DNA of 64,000 nt from Conchocele bisecta. Taxonomy: Eukaryota; Mollusca; Bivalvia; Lucinida; Thyasiridae. Position 1 is the stretch's first letter; each line of letters begins with the position of its first letter. The notes below the pieces were generated by a model. It did no database searches. It was not told the DNA's origin and worked only from the letters and a program-made list of their open reading frames with translations. Position numbers and translations under genes: made by a program. The stretch covers positions 82,285,488 to 82,349,487 of the forward strand of contig CM055271.1 of the NCBI GenBank assembly GCA_029237695.1. Reading direction: 5' to 3'. Below are positions 1 to 9,670 of this stretch, piece after piece.

Positions 1-11
1 GCACACACATC

Positions 12-152
12 TGGCTCGGAATTATCTAATGCCTGATTTGTAGTGAAACCTCGCTAAACCGGACACCCCAGTAGGTAATTGACCGTGAAACCTTGCTAAA
101 TCGGACACCTTGGGGACCAGCCAGGCTGTCAGGTTTTGCGAGGTTTCACTGT
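12..152. repeat. pogo-like MITE fragment
   Basis: Two direct copies of a GTGAAACC(T)(C/T)GCTAAA(C/T)CGGACACC motif are followed by the inverted end AGGTTTCACTGTA. The same end sequence, flanked by TA, recurs at 1826-2030, 50088-50300 and 58756-58977. The CAGTGAAACCTCTCTAAACCGG type of end resembles pogo/Tigger-like terminal repeats. No coding content. The family assignment is inferred from the ends only. Confidence 0.6.
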
Positions 153-576
153 ACAGTTTATACAGACAGTGAATACACCACGTTGTCACAGTTGTTTTGC
201 GTTTGCGAACTCTGCAAGCGTCGTTTGCTACCGTTACAAATATACGCACTCTGAGGACTACACAACCGCCTGCGATAATCTTGCTGGGGTGAACAATCGT
301 CTGTTTAAAGTGTTCGGACTCCGCTGAAACTTTAAACAGACCACATGTATTGTACATGTTCCTGGAACAGCGACGTTGCCGGTCAATAGCGTGTAGTTAT
401 TGACAACCTAGTGGAAATTAATGACGTCAAACCAACTTTAATCAACCAACCTTACGTGTGTCTAATGTGGGATGTAAACGCAATACGTCGAACGGGCGTT
501 TGCATTATGGATTTATAGAAGGTTTAAATATATTGTGATTGAAAACAAGCAGCTTCATTGTGAATTGGCGGTCTCA

Positions 577-762
577 ATATAATGTTTGATCATGTCCAGC
601 CGTGTACAAACGTTTGCTGTGGCCCGAGGGAACTGTTTGATCCCAAGGCCGCAGGCCGCGGGTTCAAACAGTTTCCTCGGGCCACAGGCCATGGTTTCAA
701 ACAGTTTCCTCGGGCCACAGCAAACGTTTGCACACGGCTGGACATGATCAAACGTTATTGTT
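577..762. repeat. Long hairpin (foldback MITE)
   Basis: GTTTGATCATGTCCAGCCGT at 583 pairs with its reverse complement ending at 753. The inner arms share AAACGTTTGCTGTGGCCCGAGG. The loop holds a second partial copy of the arm (CAAACAGTTTCCTCGGGCCACAG twice). ORFs running through it on both strands are translations of the palindrome. Confidence 0.85.
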
Positions 763-1825
763 ACATTACCAACAAAAAACTGATGTAATTTGAGCATTAT
801 ATTCAGTATTTTCAGTACTTTTATAAATCGTCCCATTCACGTAGATAATTTTCGGTATGCATATTCCGGTGCCGCGCGTGCTGCAGGTGCTCCGTGTTGT
901 CGATTTCAATTCCAAAATGGCGGACACGCGAATCGGGAAATATTGGTGGCAAGATTTTCTGGAAAATGTACCGTTTCAATGATACTTTAGTGTGATTACA
1001 CGTAGCAACAATTGATTAATAATGGAAGTATTCGAATGCATGGATTTAAGCGGAATACTATGCAGTAAAACTATGCATCTACCAGCTGGACAGTGTGACA
1101 CACGCCACGGACATTAGCGGCCTCGGGCACACATTAACTCGGATTCGGACTCCGAGGCGTCAATGGCTTGTGATATGCAAATCTGTCTTGTAATAAATCG
1201 CATGATGACGTTCCATGGCCAGCCAAAATCTTCATGTATTTAAGATAACATCATGACACCAATATGAGGAGATAAAATTAGGATCTGGGCGAAACTGACG
1301 TATGTACTATGCAGCATGTTTGTTAGTAACGTCATGAAGTTGTAGTGACGTCATGAAGGCACTTCCATTACGCGCGGCCCCGGAATGAGCATTGCCTAAA
1401 GCTATATGCAAACAGCACGCGCTCTATGTTTGCACATATAAACAACGGAAACCATGTAACAATATATGTTCAGAAACGTTGATAATCCTGGCAAGATGAA
1501 CACAGGCGGTTGTGTGTGTGTGCAAGCTGTCATGTATACTTTATCTACACAGTATGTACTACTAAGTAAGAATGTTTACAGATATGCCATAATGTACAGT
1601 CGCACTTGTGATAAAGTCCACATCCGAATAACAATTACCTGGTTATAGCAGCGACGCTCTTTGTTTTTACAATTGTTAACTTTCTACATAGATTAACCTG
1701 TGAACTTGATCGACTGAGCCTGAGCATTGCTACAGCTTGCAAATTGATAATGCGATTAAATATGCAAAAGCTTTGATTATCTTGACAAGAATAACGCAGG
1801 CTGTTGCGTACTACGAAGTTTGGTA
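763..1825. other. Unassigned non-coding stretch
   Basis: No convincing coding region, RNA gene or repeat family recognised. Several CRE-like TGACGTCA cores lie near 1325-1355, but nothing links them to a gene. Confidence 0.5.
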
Positions 1826-2030
1826 GACTGGAACCTCTAAAGCGGACTACAAGAAATGTATGTGATCATAATTTTGATGGGTTTCTTGGTCATATATCTC
1901 AGGTGATAATGCCTGCTCATGATCGCACAGCACAAAACTATGGCTCGGAATAATTTAATGCCTGATTTACAGTGACCGGACACACTGGGGGACCTCACAG
2001 GGTGTCCCGTTTAACTAGGTGTCACTGTAG
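1826..2030. mobile_element. pogo-like MITE copy
   Basis: It runs from an ACTGGAACCTCTAAAGCGGAC end to GGTGTCACTGTA. Read in reverse, the interior matches 58756-58977: GGTTTCTTGGTCAT, ATCTCAGGTGA, GCTCGGAATAAT and GCCTGATTTAC all recur. This is therefore a second, diverged copy of a ~205-220 bp non-autonomous element. Confidence 0.65.
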
Positions 2031-2577
2031 TATATTTATCGGATATGGTTGCACCGTTTACAACTACATGCCCATGGTTGGTATGTCTACGGGTACTAAC
2101 TGTGCGTCACTTGTCACATGTGCTATACTCGGCACCGGCGGAACATGCCGGTTTCTTGACGAGATGCCACTCAGCTCTACATATACTTACAACTATCGCA
2201 TAAACGCATCTCTTGAACCGTTTACTATACGAAACTGTGTTTATGCAGTATCTTCTGCATGTAGCTGAATGAGAATTCGTCAGGAATCTGGCGCCTATTT
2301 TGATTTTACGCTCTCACGGAGAGCAGCACTAGTGTTTATAGCAGATATATATATTCGCATGTGCTGAACACAGGCATTCGGCGTGTTTCGGCTTTCGCCG
2401 CCGGTACTGCTATAAGTGAATGGCTCTGGTACTACTGAATACATCAACTTGATTACTTCCCTTGAGATTAGATAACGCCATTTGCTATGGTATTTATTAT
2501 AAGGTATGCAACTTCTGGTAAAACACAAGCTCGTATTGTAACAAAATAACATAATACAACTGTAATTTTCTATGTAT
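2031..2577. other. Unassigned stretch
   Basis: Only short, low-quality ORFs. No recognisable protein motif, RNA gene or repeat boundary seen. Confidence 0.4.
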
Positions 2578-2752
2578 TATATAGAGTATATTCCATCGTA
2601 CATTTTTAATAGCGGGAAATAATACAAGAGTGTGCGTCGGCTTCCGTGTAAGCAACGTGTGAGCGTAGCGAACGATTTGCTTGCACGGATGCCGACGGAC
2701 ACGAGTGTATTATTTCCGCTATTCAAACATGTACGATGAAATATCCTATTTA
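2578..2752. repeat. Imperfect long hairpin
   Basis: ATCGTACATTTTTAATAGCGGGAAATAATAC on the left pairs with GTATTATTTCCGCTATTCAAACATGTACGAT on the right. Inner arms GTCGGCTTCCGTGTAAGCA and TGCTTGCACGGATGCCGAC also pair. The ~45-bp loop is unpaired. Typical of a small foldback MITE. Confidence 0.8.
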
Positions 2753-3774
2753 TTACACTTCCACGGCGGATACATATGCACATTTAGTCTATTTTTGAGA
2801 TTATAATAAATGAATTGAGATGTGCGCATGCATAGCTATACAATGACGTATTTTGCCGCGCTTTGACGTTACGTTGTGTGACGCCAATGTGACGTCATGT
2901 AAACTTTTTGAAATCCAAATTACGCAGCTGTTTCTATGAATCAGATATATTCGAGTGCATGCTTGGAATGTGTTCAATCACATTAACATTCTAGATTAGT
3001 CGAGACCCTTTCCAAATGTTCAAATAACTTTATATGATGGTAATAAAATTAAACATGGTAGCTTGTGGTTTCCAAGAAAACAGGGGCGCAAATACGGGTG
3101 TTCTCTTCACGATGTATTATTTGTAACGAGTTGATTATGGATTTTCTCACAGCGAAACCCGTGCAAATAATTTGCAAGAGTGTAATAAATGTATTCTGCA
3201 GGATAACGATAATTCGCAAATGAACATATGAACATATACATTATTTCATTATGATGGGAGGTCGTGTCAGACCTAAGAAAACCAATTGTAATTCGATATT
3301 CTTTGCATAATTATGTTCTAATTGTGATATTTCAGCAATATAACAATAATTCTCAAATGAGCATATGCACATTTCGCCAAAAGATTTACATTAGCGTTAA
3401 TAAAATCGCTGATTGTTGTGGTACGAGGTCGTGTCCGACCAAAGCTATAAGCCTTGTTCATATATGTAGTTATACCAATGAAAGCCGAAACACGCCGAAT
3501 GCCTATGGTGCTGAAGTATGAAGTGTAGTGTACGGGATTTTCTCAGAGTTACTGCCCGCCACGAGGGGGCCGGATGCAGAATACAATGATACGATTTGTT
3601 CCTGGTCCACAAACAAGCAATTGCCTATCGTTTATACATGTACATCGTTTTGACACCGGTTTTGTTTTTGAAATTAGGAAACAATGTGTTCGTTGGTTTA
3701 AACCTGACACTGGCTGTATTTGTGTAGCTTGCGCTCAACTAAAGTACACGTATTTAAGGGATGACAACCAGGGA
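2753..3774. other. Unassigned stretch
   Basis: AT-rich. GAAAGCCGAAACACGCCGAATGCC near 3480 resembles the inverse of 2370-2395, suggesting a diverged dispersed repeat. No supported gene. Confidence 0.4.
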
Positions 3775-3851
3775 GGGGCCCGTTTCACTAAACTCCTTGC
3801 GATAAAAATGTTCGTACGAATATTTCTACTAATAAGGTTATAGTGTGGTGA

Positions 3852-4620
3852 AAATAGAGATGAACCCGGAAAAATTGCGGACACAGTTTAAACTTTGCCA
3901 GAATGACTAGAATAATATGTAAAGGAAGTAAAAAAAGTTCCCCGAGTTTCCCGGGGGTGGAAGGCATCTAATTTGCATATTTGCAAGATGGCCGCCATAA
4001 AAATAGCAAAAAAATAGGTTTTGACCAGAAACAGCTAGAAAAATGTTAAAGGTGTCTAATTTCATTAATTTGAGTATGGAGAAATGATTTCCGATGTTTT
4101 TCAGTTGATTTAAAAACTACAGACATCGAAATTGCATATGTTCAAGATGGCCGCAATAAAAATATTTAATAAATAGGTTTTGAACGGAAACAGCTATAGA
4201 AAAATGTTCAAGGCGTCTAATTTCACTAATTTGAGTATGGAGAACTGATTTCTGATGTTTTTGAGTAGATTTAATAGCGACAAGACACATAGTTTTGTAT
4301 ATTTTCAAGATAGACAGCATAGGATATATCGTAATTACCCTAAATATTCGGACACCAAAACCAATTGTTATAAGTGTCATAAACGTTAATCAAGTTGATT
4401 ATGTTGCCCAGTAGGGCATCCAATATGTGCTGATACAATGGAAAACAGTGCAGACCCTGACCAGACTGCTCCTTCAGGCTGGTCTGGGTCTATACTGTTT
4501 GCACAGCCATTGATGTCCAAATATTTAGGGTAATTACGGTAACGTAACTTTTAAGCCCAAACTATGAGAAAATTGTTCAAGATGTCTAATTCCACTAATT
4601 CCCGTATGGAGAACTCATAA
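3852..4620. repeat. Left long terminal inverted repeat with internal ~155-bp repeats
   Basis: Matches the reverse complement of 7945-8420. It holds about three and a half tandem ~150-160 bp subrepeats, each with a TTGCATAT..TCAAGATGGCCGCCAT box and a GTCTAATTTCACTAATTTGAGTATGG box. A 216-bp foldback element (4328-4543) has inserted and separates the last partial subrepeat (4553-4620) from the rest. Confidence 0.85.
4328..4543. mobile_element. Foldback MITE, copy 1 (ACCCTAAATATTCGGAC ends)
   Basis: CGTAATTACCCTAAATATTC at the left pairs with AATATTTAGGGTAATTACGG at the right. The middle holds a second inverted pair (CAGACC..GACCAGACTGCTCC / GGCTGGTCTGGGTCTATACTG). A related copy lies at 5066-5351. 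It sits inside the left TIR of the larger element. Confidence 0.8.
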
Positions 4621-5065
4621 TACATATTGAGGGCAAAGAGCTTATATTGTGTAACAAGAATAATCTTTTGGCAAATCAGAATAGAATTCACTCTTTATTT
4701 GCGTCATAATAATTGTAGACATTCTCAGTTATGGAAAATGTGTTTGTACATTGGCAATTAAAACTACCAAATAATTATGTGACAGTGACTGTAGAAATCA
4801 AAGCTTTATACGGTTAAGATCAATTAATTAATTTTGTAACACACTCCTAGTGCATGATAATGATCTATCAGGTATGCTACTAAATGGTGGATGTTTAATT
4901 CATTCAATAAATAATACTATAGACCGCTATACCGGCAAAGTGTGTGCAATAGACAAACACATAAAACCTTTTTTTCAACAGTCATAAGCACATACCACAT
5001 TTTGATACAAATGTATATGTCTATACTCATTCTAATACTGCAGCATCTTTAATGTGTAACATTAG

Positions 5066-5351
5066 CGTAATTGCCATAAATATTCGGACAGATGTGCCAG
5101 AGTGAACAGTGTAGACCCAGACCAGCCTGCTCCTGAAGGAGCAATCAGGGGCTGTGACCACCAAATTTTTGGAGTACGTTCTCCAATCTCAATCTCGAAA
5201 TCCGCAAATTTGATTGGCCGAGGCTGAGCACAGCTGCACTGCGCTGTTTGCACCTTGACAGAATGCCTTGATGGCATAACATGACAACATACAGTTTAGG
5301 ACACTTAGAGCAATTGAATAGGTCGTCCGAATATTTAGGGTAATTAACGGT
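5066..5351. mobile_element. Foldback MITE, copy 2
   Basis: Ends GCGTAATTGCCATAAATATTCGGAC and GTCCGAATATTTAGGGTAATTAACGG. The interior shares GTAGACCCAGACCAGCCTGCTCC with copy 1. It ends 16 bp from the stop codon of the minus-strand nuclease gene, so that gene's 3' untranslated region probably runs into it. Confidence 0.75.
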
Positions 5352-5366
5352 AATACCATCACCTGT

Positions 5367-6461
5367 TCAGTCACTATCCTCTACAATTGGGATATTGCTG
5401 CACGTTTCCCCAAGACATGTCCCACACATAGGTGTACATGCACGCCCTGCCTTCCTACATTTGCAAGAGGCCATTTTGCATCCCAGTTTACAATTGCAAT
5501 GTATTAGTTCCAGTAGTCTCTGTGGAGCAGATGGATTTTCAGAGCCAACTGGAACTAGTACATCTGCACGCAACTCCCAGCCCCATTTGGTGCAATCCAG
5601 CTCAGCACCGCGACATTGCTGAACAAGGTAATGTGCTCGTAGACTGTGTTGCTTAGATGAACCTGAAGTTGGAGGGAGGACAGCAAGATTGATAGGTTTT
5701 GAGACTGACTGTTTGGCAATCATCTGTTTCAGCTTGAAGAATCTAGCCTTGTTTAGTGATCCGAAACGCTCTATGTCATACCATGCTAGAAAAAAGTGTT
5801 CACCAGCAACAGCAATTTCCTCTTGTGATGCATCAGTCTTGTAGAATACTGACATTTCCTCTCTCAGAGATGGCCTCTTTTTCAGTAGATCACATGCCTG
5901 TGCCTTACCACGGCGGTATGCTGCAGATGTTGTATCTGTTCCTGTGAAGGCATGGGCGAAGAGGATTACATCTTTCAGCTTTCCCATAGAGATCTGAAGC
6001 TTGTCAATGTCGACATACCGAGCGTTGCCAGCAGGCTGAGGGTGAATGAGTATAACCGATTCATTTGGAGGTTTGCGGTCAAGCAAGGAAATCAGGACAT
6101 CCGTATCATTGCACAAAACATGAACACCAGGGTCGGTATCACTGTAACCTAGGGATGTGCTGACAATAAGGTTGTCTGCATCAGCTGAAGCTTGTCGAGT
6201 AGCAATGCCAACAGTGCTGAGCTCTTTGGAAAGAAGCTTAATGAGAGATGCCTTGTTGCTGCCATTTCCCAGAAACTCTTCCTGCTTTGTGGATGTGCTG
6301 ATCTGTGGAGACACTTCGATGGTTGCAGATGTGTTCTTGTTGGATCTCCGAGATTGTTCCACTACCTTTGTGCTATGATTGGAATCATATCCATCAAATA
6401 CTACAGTGACAGGGCGATTTATGTAATGCCTTTGTAAATAGGTGACATACCCCTCTATCAC
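5367..6461 (-). CDS. FEN1/XPG-like PIN nuclease domain plus CRC cysteine cluster (C-terminal part of gene)
   Basis: 364 aa of a larger gene that continues from 6574-7071 through one frameshift. Seen directly: VFDG (D23), an acidic pair in ASADADN (D94, D96), NDTD (D119, D121) and GTDTT (D176). In order and spacing this is the acidic pattern of FEN1/XPG nucleases (VFDG, ExE, DxD, GxD). The first Asp of the set would be in VIDGG at about 6508-6525, just upstream in the same frame but before the annotated Met. Residues 321-355 form a cluster of eleven Cys (HCNCKLGC, CKCRK, CGTC) like the tesmin/TSO1 CXC (CRC) DNA-binding motif. Role inferred: a structure-specific nuclease with a DNA-binding tail, possibly acting on element ends. 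Large families of such uncharacterised proteins exist in cnidarians and molluscs. Function not demonstrated. Confidence 0.75.
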   Translation of the reverse strand: MIEGYVTYLQRHYINRPVTVVFDGYDSNHSTKVVEQSRRSNKNTSATIEVSPQISTSTKQEEFLGNGSNKASLIKLLSKELSTVGIATRQASADADNLIVSTSLGYSDTDPGVHVLCNDTDVLISLLDRKPPNESVILIHPQPAGNARYVDIDKLQISMGKLKDVILFAHAFTGTDTTSAAYRRGKAQACDLLKKRPSLREEMSVFYKTDASQEEIAVAGEHFFLAWYDIERFGSLNKARFFKLKQMIAKQSVSKPINLAVLPPTSGSSKQHSLRAHYLVQQCRGAELDCTKWGWELRADVLVPVGSENPSAPQRLLELIHCNCKLGCKMASCKCRKAGRACTPMCGTCLGETCSNIPIVEDSD

Positions 6462-6573
6462 ATCCGCATATAAGCAGGGCGTTTTCCAGACAACTGCATG
6501 CAGAAGGTACCCGCCATCAATAACTATAGGAACTGATTCTGGAGCAGGTGGATCAACAAGATGAGACTCTACA

Positions 6574-7071
6574 TCAAGGATACGATTTAGAGCAGCCTTT
6601 GCTGTCTTTTCTCATGGACACTGCATCAAACAGAGAAGGGGCATAGTTCACAAACTCGTAATGGACGAAGTTTCTCAACTCGTTGCTTGTTTGTAATACA
6701 GCTATAATTCTGTTCAACATCTGTTGTTCATTGACGACGACTGGCTCATTGCGCACCTTTATAGTGGCCCTCATTGCCGACAGTGGTACAACTCTGTTCT
6801 TGCGCTTTAGCTTCAGGTCTGCTACACTCTTCCCCAATATGTCTTGTTGTTGTTTCATCCCGATGTTGACAGCATCGTCACATGTTACACTGGAATCTGC
6901 CTCAACTCCGCTGAAGATTGATACAAGCTTGTCTGTATAATAAAATGGGCTGTGTGTCCTTAACCACTCAACCAGGTGCTTCCTGTCAGTATTGTCTTGT
7001 GTCAGTCTGGCAGGCTTCAGTTCTGCATGATCTTTTTGCGGACGATGTTGGTTTGCTGATTCGTAGTTCAC
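6574..7071 (-). CDS. Middle part of the PIN/CRC gene (frameshifted segment)
   Basis: A 165-aa segment continuing 7068-7931 after a one-base loss near 7075 (the stop of the first part overlaps the first codon here). It runs into the C-terminal part after a one-base gain near 6604. Basic patch LKLKRKNRVV, and a hydrophobic stretch ending in YAPSLFDAVSMRK that leads into the VIDGG start of the PIN domain once the frame is followed. The GTG at 7071 is not a credible start. No known catalytic motif here; probably a linker or structural region. Between 6574 and 6461 coding continues in the C-terminal frame. Confidence 0.65.
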   Translation of the reverse strand: MNYESANQHRPQKDHAELKPARLTQDNTDRKHLVEWLRTHSPFYYTDKLVSIFSGVEADSSVTCDDAVNIGMKQQQDILGKSVADLKLKRKNRVVPLSAMRATIKVRNEPVVVNEQQMLNRIIAVLQTSNELRNFVHYEFVNYAPSLFDAVSMRKDSKGCSKSYP

Positions 7072-7931
7072 ACCGAGAGATCCTCCAGTGCCTCACACAT
7101 TGGTAGACAAAGTGGTACGGCGCCAATCCACTGTGCGACTGTGCTGTCAGTTATATGGCGTCCACGTGTAAGTCCTCCACTGGTCTTCATCCCTCTCATC
7201 AAGACCTGTTCTATAGTCATGTCGGACCATACACCTGACCAAAACTTGCTTGTTCTACGAATGGTGAAATAGCCTTCTTCAGTGAACTTCTTCCAGTCTT
7301 CCGGTGGCATTTTCTTCTCCAGATCCTCCATTACCTGTAGGTACACCTGTGATGACTTTGCATATGGAAGACGCCCTGCAGCATGGAAGAATGGCTGCAT
7401 TTGTCTGATGGTTTGAATGTGAAGTGAAAAGTAGCCGCTGCGCTCGGCACGCACAAACTGTAGCATCAGAGATACTTGCTCCATATATTGTATCCACAAT
7501 TTAGCTGTCCTACTTTGACTACTGGCTTTCTGGAATAATTGGTTCAATCTTTCAGTGAGTTGTAGCACAGCAGGGTGAACAACTGCATTACTATGTGCTA
7601 TCTCCTCGGACATCATATTCTTCCATAACTGATGTAACGTGCCCAGATCGACTCCATCCATTGCTTCTGGCTTCTCCAGCAGGATCGTGATGAGTGCCTG
7701 AGCGGTGAGCCTATGGATCCGCAATGCACGTGCATATGAATGGCCATCAAGCATGTGTGTGACACTTTCATTACCATACACAGTTCTCCATAACTCTTCC
7801 AGTCCACTTCCTGACATTATGAAACCAGTGCCCCCCATAAATGACATGAGCAAATGAAATCCACCAAGCCGAGCAACTACACTCGATAGTTCAGGACTAG
7901 CAGCTATGACATCTATGGCTTTGATAAACAA
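7068..7931 (-). CDS. N-terminal part of the PIN/CRC gene, 5' end truncated
   Basis: 287 aa, mostly helical, with the signature ARLGGFHLLMSFMGG at residues 20-34. This LGGFHLLMSF block occurs in many uncharacterised invertebrate proteins that also carry the PIN/CRC half, which supports one broken gene. The frame stays open a little upstream of the nominal TTG start (to about 7970) and then meets stops inside the right TIR. The N-terminus is therefore missing, or lies in an exon I cannot see. No intron signals are needed across the three parts; the gene looks like one reading frame with two indels. Confidence 0.65.
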   Translation of the reverse strand: MFIKAIDVIAASPELSSVVARLGGFHLLMSFMGGTGFIMSGSGLEELWRTVYGNESVTHMLDGHSYARALRIHRLTAQALITILLEKPEAMDGVDLGTLHQLWKNMMSEEIAHSNAVVHPAVLQLTERLNQLFQKASSQSRTAKLWIQYMEQVSLMLQFVRAERSGYFSLHIQTIRQMQPFFHAAGRLPYAKSSQVYLQVMEDLEKKMPPEDWKKFTEEGYFTIRRTSKFWSGVWSDMTIEQVLMRGMKTSGGLTRGRHITDSTVAQWIGAVPLCLPMCEALEDLSV

Positions 7932-7944
7932 TGGTTGATTTTGG

Positions 7945-8442
7945 CTTTTCAGATGGCGGACATTTTGAAAATATGCAAATTAGGTGCATTGCGATTTTTA
8001 AATCCACTCAGAAACCTAAAAAAATCAGTTTCCATACTTAAATTAGTGAAATTAGACACCCAGAACATTTTTCTAGCCGTTTTTGTTTAAAACCACCTTT
8101 TTTTTACTATTTTTATGGCGGCCATCTTGAAAATATGCAAATTAGATGACTTATAGTTTTTAAATCCTCTCAGAAACCTCAACAATCAGTTTCCCATACT
8201 TTAATTAGATAAATTAGACACATTGAAACTGTTTCTAGCTGTTTCCGTTCAAAACCTGTATTTTTACTATTTTTATGGCGACCATCTTGAAAATATGCAA
8301 ATTAGATGCCTTCCACCCCCGGGAAACTCGGGAACTTTTTTTACTTCCTTTACATATTATTCTAGTCATTCTGGCAAAGTTTAAACTGTGTCCGCAATTT
8401 TTCCGGGTTCACCCCTATTTAGGGCTAAATACACCATACTAT
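7945..8442. repeat. Right long terminal inverted repeat with three ~160-bp subrepeats
   Basis: Three tandem copies of ATGGCGGCCATCTTGAAAAT followed by ATGCAAATTAG begin near 7954, 8115 and 8275. The reverse complement matches 3852-4390; outer end CCGGGTTCACCCCTATTT. Homology continues weakly outward to ACCATACTAT (8442) against ATAGTGTGGT (3840). The subrepeats carry a YY1-like GCGGCCATCTTG and an octamer ATGCAAAT; regulatory use is only a guess. Confidence 0.85.
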
Positions 8443-8749
8443 TACGTGGGTAATTAACGTTACCATTTTGCACGTACAGACGCACATCAGTACAAGTGAA
8501 CATATCAACAAGAGTTTCCAGCATCGGTCGTCAGTGTAAATGTTTTTCTACAGGCAAAGTCAGCACTTACGAACTTGTTTAGTGAAACGGGCCCCAGGTG
8601 GCATTTTCAGCAGGTTCTCTTGGCACGGTATATGTATATTTTATTTCATTTTCGTTACATGAAAAATTGAATGTGTTTCACATATTTTTTGAAGACGACA
8701 TAAAAAGAGAAAATAATACACGGCGGTACTATGCTTGTTCTAGTGGTCC

Positions 8750-9464
8750 TCGTGTTATTCGAGTGGCTACTCGGAAGTTACAACGAAAAACTCCCATTAA
8801 TAATACCACACTTCCAAGTTAGGCAGAAATGACTGATCGTGACAAAAATGATTTGCTCTTACTGAATTTCCGATCACTGCAGCATTAAATCGGCCTGCAT
8901 ATTGAGTTCAGGACGTGAAATGTTCGTCCTCGACAGCTATTCATGATGCATAATATAATGAAATAGTAAACCCAGATCAAGTTGCAGGTGTCTGTACGTT
9001 GATCAGCGTTTATACTGTTCACAAACTAAGTAGCCTAAAGCGTCGCAATATTTTACGATTCATGACTGATTCCCGATTTTTTATGGGCGCCGTAAACAAC
9101 ATCATTTGAGCTAGGCCCATACCCCACTGTTCCGACTGACGTCACAACCACCTGCGACATTACTTATGTGCGCCACTATTTATAGTAAATACTGGATCTT
9201 TTGATAAAAATTGAAATAAAGATAGCTTTGTAAATACATTTAAAAATAATTTTTTGAATTCCACATCATAACTTTGATCTGCGAATAAATACTATTATCA
9301 TCTAAAACATGGATACAATCTATTATGATTCGTTATTTCCTAAATTCGACGGGTAAGTAGTCGACAAATATACCAAAATCGCAAGATGCGATGGCTCGAA
9401 AGATGCGATCACTCGAACAAAATATGCAGGCCTGTGGAATTTCGAGCCATCGCGTTTTCACTGT
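8750..9464. mobile_element. Second copy of pogo-like non-autonomous element, 5' truncated
   Basis: Matches the right part of 20274-21283: GTTACAACGAAAA, TGACGTCACAACCACCTGC, TGTGCGCC..CTATTTATAGT, GAAAGATGCGATCACTCGAAC and the end GAGCCATCGCG..TTCACTGTA. The segment 8815-9120 does not match, so it holds an insertion or a diverged block. The left CAGTGAAATCGCGATGG end is absent. Confidence 0.7.
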
Positions 9465-9496
9465 ATTAAAGAAGTATACAAATAAGTGATGATTTA

Positions 9497-9620
9497 GAAG
9501 GAACTATTTTACGAGGTGGTGAAACTTAGTTCCGGCACAGACCAATATGAACTCACGATACGTCAATATGGCAAAATATTGACGGCTTGCGTTCCATATA
9601 CATGTATATACGTATATAAT
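9497..9620. repeat. Dispersed repeat, inverse copy at 58135-58255
   Basis: CTATTTTACGAGGT, TTCCGGCAC(A/T)GACCAATAT, ACTCACGA and ATATTGACG(G/A)CTTGCGTTCC are shared, in opposite orientation, with 58135-58255. No coding role seen. Confidence 0.6.
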
Positions 9621-9670
9621 AAGAATAATGAAACACCGTGCTTATGGCAAGAAACTCACGTCAAACATGT

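Larger units (their letters stand above)
3775..8595 (-). mobile_element. TIR-bounded element carrying a PIN-nuclease/CRC gene
   Basis: The outermost inverted pair is GGGGCCCGTTTCACTAAAC, at 3775 and as its complement ending at 8595. Inside lies a long inverted repeat whose outer ~150 bp is nearly identical on both sides (3852 onward against 8420 downward, both with GAACCCGGAAAAATTGCGG). The only gene inside is the broken minus-strand gene at 5367-7949. No clear target-site duplication: the flanks are AGGGA on the left and AGGTG on the right. No DDE transposase, helicase or reverse transcriptase motif is seen. The structure suggests a cut-and-paste DNA element; assigning it to a superfamily would be a guess. 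The outer GGGGCCC pair could belong to a separate host element into which the inner one jumped. Confidence 0.65.

Noticed and set aside
5395..6437. Plus-strand ORFs opposite the PIN/CRC gene
   Set aside because: Shadows of the minus-strand coding frame; no domain sense.
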